Positions 56,901 through 64,000 of a stretch of 64,000 bases of DNA are shown here, in pieces (position 1 is the first letter of the stretch; every line of letters starts with the position of its first letter). Where the stretch lies: the NCBI GenBank assembly GCA_025331565.1, contig JAFREQ010000035.1, positions 5,022,001 to 5,086,000 of the forward strand, given 5' to 3'. The stretch is from Holacanthus passer. Its lineage: Eukaryota; Chordata; Actinopteri; Pomacanthidae. The notes beneath the pieces were generated by a model. That model had not been told where the DNA came from. It worked only from the letters and a program-made list of their open reading frames with translations, and made no database searches. The translations under genes were made by a program, and so were the position numbers.

Positions 56901-57910
56901 CAGCTGAGCCCTCCCACCTCCAGCAGCAAACACACAATGAGAGGGAGAGACGGCCACCACACACACACACAAGCACTCATCAAGAGGAATACAAACAACG
57001 CCACACCATCATCCCAAATTCATGCCAAAATATGAGGCAAAAGCTGCAGAGGCCTCACTTAAAACTTTATTTGAAGTTTAGATCAAGCATAGACCTTAAA
57101 AAGCTCTTCTCCCCTTCTGTTGAAGTCATGAGATGATTACAAGAAGCTCCTCCCCCAACTTTTAAACCCCCCTTCCCCCCTCTCACTGTCTTTCTGCCTC
57201 TCTCTCTCTCTTCTTCTCAACTTTTTTTCCTCTCTCCATTCTGAAATGTTTACAGGTTGAGGACTCACTTCTGGAAGCAGGACTGGGTTGTTGAAGACAA
57301 AGGTAAAGCTCTAAAGTATAACCTTCACCAGTCGACTCTGGACTTCACAACACACCCACTCAAACAAGGCCGACAGGTATTTCAAACTGGGATGCATTAA
57401 GCAACATATTCAAATTCATCAAAATGAGAATGTTTATCTTTTGATCTTTAGAGAAACGTGTCTGATCATGTGATTTTAGGCAGCATATCTGGAAGAAACA
57501 AATAATCTTTGGCAGAAGCAACGGTGTCTTGCAAAACAACTTTTTCAAAATCTCTTTTCTGTCTTTTCTCAGCTGTCTCAAAGTGTAGTGATAAACAACT
57601 CTTTCAGAGGTTTGGTCAAACTTCTGAACTAAATCGAGTGGAAGTAAATCTATTGAAAAGGTTGAAAATGTGATAAAAGCAACAAATACAGGAATGTGAC
57701 TATGGCTGCACCTAGAAATGCATTTGGGAATTTCTTGTGACTTCTACTATCATCTCCCAATTGTTGGTTGTTGTTCCATCAAACTCAAGAATTCTTGGCA
57801 AAATACAAATGCAGCTATTTTTATAAAATAAAACTTGCACTTCACACTGAAGTCCTTTTCTCTTTTGTTCCAGCTAACCACTACATATATTCCTGCTCAA
57901 CTTATGTTCA

Positions 57911-57955
57911 AGTTCAATTCAAATCAATTCAAAAAACTTTATTAAACCCATACAA
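57911..57955. mobile_element. Short retroelement 3' tail
   Basis: 'agttcaattcaaatcaattc' followed by 'aaaaaactttattaaaccca' resembles the 3' tail (ttcaattcaa...ctttattaatccc) of a common fish retroelement. Only the tail remains. Confidence 0.4.
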
Positions 57956-60728
57956 TCGAATGCAGTTCAAAACAATAGCCATGCATCAAACAGTGCCTTT
58001 GTCAGACTCATGCTTTTATCATTATTGACTCATGTTTTTACGGTCAGAGATTATTGAACTCTTTAATAATTTCTGAGGTGCACTTTCTATTTTATTGCAG
58101 GATATGGTTATGTGTTTCTGTTGCTTGGTCCACTCACGTAATATGGCCTAAAAGGATTGATATCATTACACCGAAGATTTAAACCACAAAGGCAACAAGA
58201 GCAGCTGTAATTTACTGACTATGTCCATCAAATATTTTTCCATTTAAATGACGAAACATCACTTCGGAGATAAGACGGCCAGTAAAGTGGGTGATTACAT
58301 ACTGGTGGGAAACTGGCTTGATGACACCATAGCGTGAGTGCCAAACCAGTTTACTGGCTGACCGAGTCACTGGAATTTCCAATCAGAGAGCAAACGTGCT
58401 TACTAATAATATGACCCATACAGCAAAAATATACATGATACAGTAGCTTTAACAGTGTTTATTTTTTAATGCTTTAAAATATAAACTGAAAGCAGTGACA
58501 TCTGAATCTTTTTCTACTGTATGTCTGTAGTTGATTAACAGAAACTTTACATCAACCAGAAGGCCTAGTTTGCAATATAAATAAGAGATAATAGGAAATA
58601 ATATGAAGTATTAGATATATCTATTAGCACAAAACAATTCAACAGGATCAGAACTAACTCCTCAAATCTACATATACCTGATGTATACCTGATGGTTGGA
58701 CATCCATTGGACTGGATTTAAAACTGATACTCCTGACTGGTCTACTTGGCAAGGAAAACAAAGAGAGGAGAACAATAAACAGATGTTTCTGAAGACAAAA
58801 CAGATTCATGTGAAATATATAAGACAAAGAGAAATATGAGGAGAATAGAGGGAAAAGAGGAAAAGAGAAGAAATCCAAAGATAAGGTCATGTCTGTCTGA
58901 GCAATGGTCTTTTCCTGTAAGACATTGTGGACTGTAGGCTATCATTGCCTATGTCTTGAGCTAGTTTGTTAACGGCTGGGCATGTAAATATAATGTGCAT
59001 TATTGTGCTTGTTTCATAAGAGACTTTTGGCATTTGGAAAAGTCTTTCAAATGTGGAAAGGCAGAGAGAAGGTGCTCTCCAAATAAACAATGGCTGAGTG
59101 TGCTGCTCATTTCTGCCACAAAATGCTAGATGGATTTGATGTACAAAGGGGCTGGGAATTGGTGAAGAACCCCACATTTCTTCTTGAAACCTCTTCACAC
59201 AACAACTTTCGGCAAGCTGCTTCACTTCTGGTTAATTGCCTGCCTTGGAGGCTCTGAACACCTCCTACATATTTGTGGTTGTGCGTAATCGAGAAAGAAT
59301 CAATGATTCCAGACAACAGGTTTGGAGAGGGACTTCAAAAGCCCTTTAAATGATGTGTAACGGGCCCCTTAACCCGACCAGAGCTGGCCAAACCAATACA
59401 AATATCAATGACCAGAGATGTGTCTCAGGCATGAAGTGGTTAAACTATATCCCAATCAATAGTAAGTGAAGTCAAGATTAAGATTTTCATTTTGAACTGC
59501 AAGGACGTTCTTGCATGCTTGGCATCTATGGGCATTCTTAAACATAGCTCAGTCTCAGTGGCTTTGCAAGGAATGACCTCAATACCCTGAACATCCAGTC
59601 ACATCATCGCTGCAGTGCTGGTATGGCAAACATTTGTGTTCCTCTCATGCACCACCCCAAACACCAATTAAGAAGAAACGCAGGCTTCCTCAAACTCTGA
59701 GAATGGCCCATTAACTCACCGCAGTCACAAAGTGTTGGGGAGATGAGAGGATGAAGGGAAGAGGAGAAGGGCTATAAAAATGGAGGAGGAAAGAGGAAAA
59801 AAAAAAGGTTGCAGATGGAGAAACATGAAGCACATTGTTTGGAAGTGAGCTCATAGGAGAATCACTCGCTCGCGTTTTATAATCCAGGCCGTGTATGTTA
59901 ACAGTTAGCTGACGTACGTCCACCCACGGGATGGTTTTTGGCCCTTTTCCTCTCATGTACCCCCTCCTGCTTTCCCGATTCGGTTCTTTAAACCTTCAAG
60001 CAGGGAGCAGGTTGAATTCCCAAGCTCGGAGGCAGCATTACGTTTCTAACTGTACTGGTGTTATAGCATTTAGATAATATTGGCATGAATGCATATGCTT
60101 AAATATGAATTATAAACCAGGCACTTAATACTTTTTTACCTGAATGCACAGAGCAATAATGCAGCTCAAATATTCATACCATTGCGTGATTAACTGCTAC
60201 CGACATCTGCTATGAACATTTTGACATGTGGCAAGGTGGTGAAGGCAGAAGTAGGCCATTAACTCGCATGATAGATTAAAACTTCAACATGTTGATGCTC
60301 AAATAAGAGAGAAACTAAGTAGATGGTGAGAAGATAAGTCTAAATGTTACAGTACTTCCATGACATTTGAGGATGGTTTGATTTCTGTCCAACCCACTCC
60401 ATGCATGAGGGTACACACACACACACAAAATCACACTGTCTAACAATGTCAGAAATGTAAGCCAGCCAACACTTGGCATAAATCCTGTCCATCTAAGTCA
60501 TGGAACAAGAGTTATTACACTTTTAAACCGGGCAAGTTTTCTAATTACAGAGGAGGAAAAGGGTGGGAGACGGGGAGAGACACAAAGCTGAGTGGGTTCC
60601 CAATAGAGATTCTGCACTGTACGTGGTTCATCATTTGACCACACTGCCTTAACCAGCAGTCATAGCAATCTGTTACAGTCAAGCGTACTTAAATATCAGA
60701 CACTCAAAAACCAGGTATGTGGTGTCTG

Positions 60729-60785
60729 GATATGTGTATGTGTATGCGTGTGTGTGTGGGGGGGGGGTATATGTGTGTGCGCATG
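60729..60785. repeat. Degenerate (TG)n with a G run
   Basis: Imperfect tgtgta/tgtgtg units interrupted by a run of about nine G near 60758-60767. Confidence 0.75.
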
Positions 60786-63700
60786 TGGCTGTTTACTCAG
60801 GGCCCTCTGGAGAATGCAGCCAGAGTGTCTGAGGCGTGCAGACCAGCAGATGAGGTTAAGGGGTTTAGAGTTCCACATAATTCTCCACTTAGTGTTGTCC
60901 ACAGGGAGAATGGACACTTAGGAATGACACAGTGGCTGCTCTGGTTCAAGGTTAAAGGCTGTAGCATCAGCCCGTGGTGGTAAGAACAGTCGAACTGAAC
61001 ATACAGAAGCACATCAGAAAGAATTTTAATGTGCTTGCAAGTTTGCTTGAGCAGAAATCCCCATATGCACTCAGAGAACAAAAGACAAACAACATTCTTT
61101 ATGTTGATTCTCTCTGGGCTTTTTAGATGCTGTTTTCCAATTGTATTTTACATGGAAACAGTGAAACTGACCCAGAGGTCATTAAACACATTTTATGATG
61201 AAATACACTTTATGTGCACACAAACTCTCTCTCTCTCTAGCCAAACCCCTCTCATTTGAGGTGACCCATTAAGAGTCCATTGTCCGCTCAGCTTTACAAC
61301 AATCTTCAATACAGACGGAGCCGGGCAGACCCAGTTAAACACAATCGGCCTATTGGACTGGAGGAACCATTTTATCACGATGGCAGATGTAAAATAGGGC
61401 AACACAACCCAGGTGACTAAGCAGAACCTTCGCTCATTTCTCCGCATGACAGACTGCTGTAGGCCCAGACAAAACTATGTCGTGCCAAAAATATGCAAAC
61501 CTGCAGAGAATGGAAATGTATGCACGCTAGCCAAGACTTAAAATTTCATACTTTGAGCAAACAGAAAGCCAGGTCAAATGCACACGACTATTCATCACTT
61601 GTCAGGGGTAAAACGCTGCGCTAATCATCTGTGTTGACAAGGTCTGCGAAAATTAAGAGGGCAAAAGAGAGGCCAGACGTATGAGCTCCACTCAGAAATA
61701 GCGACCTGCGTGTGTGGAGAGGAGACGGTGCTAATCCAGTCATTTTCAGAATTGAGCTAAACTACTCAATTTGACCTAGAGTGCTGGAATGAAAGCACTT
61801 TTTTTTTTTTTTATATTCCATTGTTTTATGAGTGTGCAGACTAGCAGAGCCAAACTCTTTCAGGAGGTAGAGAGAAAGCAGAAAAGAAAAGGGTGCGCGT
61901 GTACGAATGAGTGGGAGGTTTGCCGTTCAACAGCGACTGAAGGAAAAACATAGCACTAAAGCCTCTGCTATTACTTTGGGACAAATCTATTAATTCAACA
62001 GCATAAAAAGGTTGTTGATAAGAGCAGACAGACACAGTAACTAGGACCAGTAGATGCGTCTGTTTTTACAGACTATCTACCTTAAATGTCATTGAGATGT
62101 TATTTAAATGCCTGGGGGAATGACCCCATTTGTCTGTTTGCCCACTGGGGCAAAAACAGAAACAGACACATAGAAGAGTGACTTCGGCTACGAGGCTCTC
62201 GGGCTGCAGCAGTGGAGCTGCTCGGGCTCTTCTTTGTGTCTAAGTGGATCCAGATGCAGCAAGCATAGCAGGCCCCCTCTTTTAGTGCTATGAAGAGGAG
62301 CTTCACACAACACAAAGGGACAGGAAGGCATACCAGTACTGTATGGACTGGACGGGTGAGAGGAAAAAAAACACAGACCAGACAATAATGTAACTGGCCA
62401 GACGATGCCTAAGTGGATAGGATTTTGTTAATTCCTGCACAATGGAAATCAAACTCAAAGAAACATTTTACAAAATATAGATACTGTAACACTAAGAAAA
62501 ATCAAGCTCATATGAAGGCCTTCTCAAGAAGAAGGCCAATGCCCTCGTGTCGAATCATGCCCCCATGGACTTTTATCCTGTAATCTGCATGGGAACAGAG
62601 GCTCTCCGACCAGGAGGGCCCATAAATGGCTGGATTTTTCCAAAAAGACAGAGTTGGCGTCCTAGGTAGCAGGTTGTCTGCAGAGAAAACAACAGCTGCG
62701 TCTGGAGCCGGGGCTGCCTGCTCGGGCATGGAGCAGGGAACAGGGGGTGTTTTTTTCTTTTTTCTGTATGTGTGTATGTGTGTGTGCGTGGACCCGGGTG
62801 GCGGAGAGCTCCCACGCTGCATTCCTAACCCAACTTGGAGGTTCTCGGTATGCATGTGAGTGTTGTATGTACTGTATGTACATATGTGTGCACAATGGAG
62901 GGATAACCAGCAAAGAAAAGAAAAGGAAGCACTTGTGTGCTGGTGGTCTCTTACTGTTATGCCTGGAACTGAAGATTGACGACTACATGTAAGATGACAA
63001 ATGCTGCCCTGTGACTGGAAAGAGGATGCCAACATGAAAAGGGAGATATTTTTTTTGTCCTGGATGCGATGATGTTGAATTCAATCAGGCCACAAGTTGA
63101 TTCTTACGTAAACCATCTATCACTACATCATTAACTTAAAACAAACCGATGAAATGTTAAGCAATGTATCAATATAGAAAATCTAAATTAGCAACTTATA
63201 CATGAGTTTAAACAAACAAAAAGATATTTGAGTAAATAATTACTTTCTTGTCAGAAACTGGGCAATCACAAGACCAGATTTCATAACATATACTGTAGCA
63301 GATGCTGAAGTGAATCCAAATAACAAAAACCAGAGTGAGAGTCAATGACTCAACAGGACTGTTTGTCCTAAACCGACATGCTTACACTTCAATTGTTCTG
63401 CGCAAAACACTGTGTACCTTATGTATATGGAAAAAGCTCTGGTTTAAGCTTTGGTTTGTGCCTTTGTGATTTGTCCTTCCTTTGTTTGCATTCGGGATTT
63501 TTTCCCCTTCAAATTAACTCCATTACAAGTAGCTTATCATTTCTCAATTTTAGCAGTTAAATATTTTTTCAGCAATGGACGTTACAGACTTTTCTAATCT
63601 AAAAATGCAATATACATAGAATCAACCCAGACAACTATGTTAGCTATGGTGCACTGTTCTGCGTTTTATGGACTAACAACAGATACTTCATGCACACCAA

Positions 63701-64000
63701 ACACATTTTATTTGTAACATAGAACATAATGCAGTGCGCAAGAAACACTGTCTAACTACATATCAACCATCCATAACATGATACAATAAAATGGCATGAG
63801 CTTTTCTTACGTGACAGAAACAGTGACCGTTAAACAATAAGAAATACATTACACACACCCACGTAAGCATAACGGCTAAAAAAATAATAATATACCTTTA
63901 CTCTCAACGTCCACACACTGAATGCTGATGCTATACTGATTCTTGCTGCTTTGTTGTGAATGACAATCTTTGTGTGCTCCTTATTGTCTGCTGATTTTTA

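Larger units (their letters stand above)
56901..64000. other. Upstream of ABL1 exon 1a; no gene seen
   Basis: I looked for ABL1 exon 1b (the myristoylated MGQQPGK-type start) on the minus strand and did not find it, so it probably lies beyond the window. The interval is ABL1 1b intron and/or 5' flank. It holds microsatellites near 60413-60428 and 60729-60765, a T run at 61799-61812, a retroelement tail at 57911-57955, and a CNE-like block at about 59860-60270. Open frames (up to about 175 codons on the minus strand at 62508-63035) run through (CA)n-type repeats and show no family motif. Confidence 0.5.

Noticed and set aside
58887..59225. 112-codon minus-strand frame upstream of ABL1 exon 1a
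   Set aside because: No similarity is recognised, and the codon use and surroundings look non-coding.

Overview
The window is nuclear DNA of a ray-finned fish, most likely a percomorph teleost. The genes have many short, conserved vertebrate exons split by AT-rich introns. Two copies of an interspersed element that I associate with percomorph genomes are present, along with decayed teleost LINE pieces and many (CA)n microsatellites. There is no sign of prokaryotic or organellar DNA.

Layout: (1) 1-4.5 kb is gene-free flank with a decayed DNA-transposon end at 1-415. (2) 4.53-11.0 kb, minus strand, holds a complete 20-exon DDX54 (nucleolar DEAD-box RNA helicase, 872 aa), with a tRNA-Cys(GCA) gene nested in its first intron on the same strand. 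(3) 11.0-18.6 kb is a gene desert with several candidate conserved non-coding blocks. (4) 18.66-23.89 kb, plus strand, is a 3-exon gene for a small GPI-anchored Ly6/uPAR (three-finger) protein of 132 aa that I cannot assign to a named paralogue. (5) About 25.9-40.05 kb, plus strand, is RAB14 (215 aa, 7 coding exons, one inferred 5' non-coding exon). Its large first intron holds a TAGC/GCTA-rich stretch and a dead L1-type LINE. (6) About 40.16-56.34 kb, minus strand, is ABL1 (isoform 1a, 1098 aa, 11 exons). It includes the 79-nt first coding exon 1a, which is too short to stand out as an ORF. RAB14 and ABL1 converge, with predicted poly(A) sites only about 100 bp apart. (7) 56.3-64 kb is upstream of the ABL1 1a promoter. 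I see no exon 1b (the myristoylated isoform), so this stretch is probably ABL1 1b intron or 5' flank.

The genes are not a functional cluster. DDX54 acts in ribosome biogenesis and as a nuclear-receptor corepressor, RAB14 in endosome/Golgi traffic, ABL1 in cytoskeletal and nuclear tyrosine-kinase signalling, and the Ly6 protein at the cell surface. All exon limits were read by hand from splice consensus and family similarity. For DDX54, RAB14 and ABL1 the exon sums give intact reading frames of the length expected for the family. I found no evidence of a novel multi-gene system. The most notable items are the nested tRNA, a GC-AG intron, two Tyr-to-His changes in the ABL1 kinase, the unassigned Ly6 gene with its CNE-like surroundings, and the RAB14 intron-1 motif cluster.
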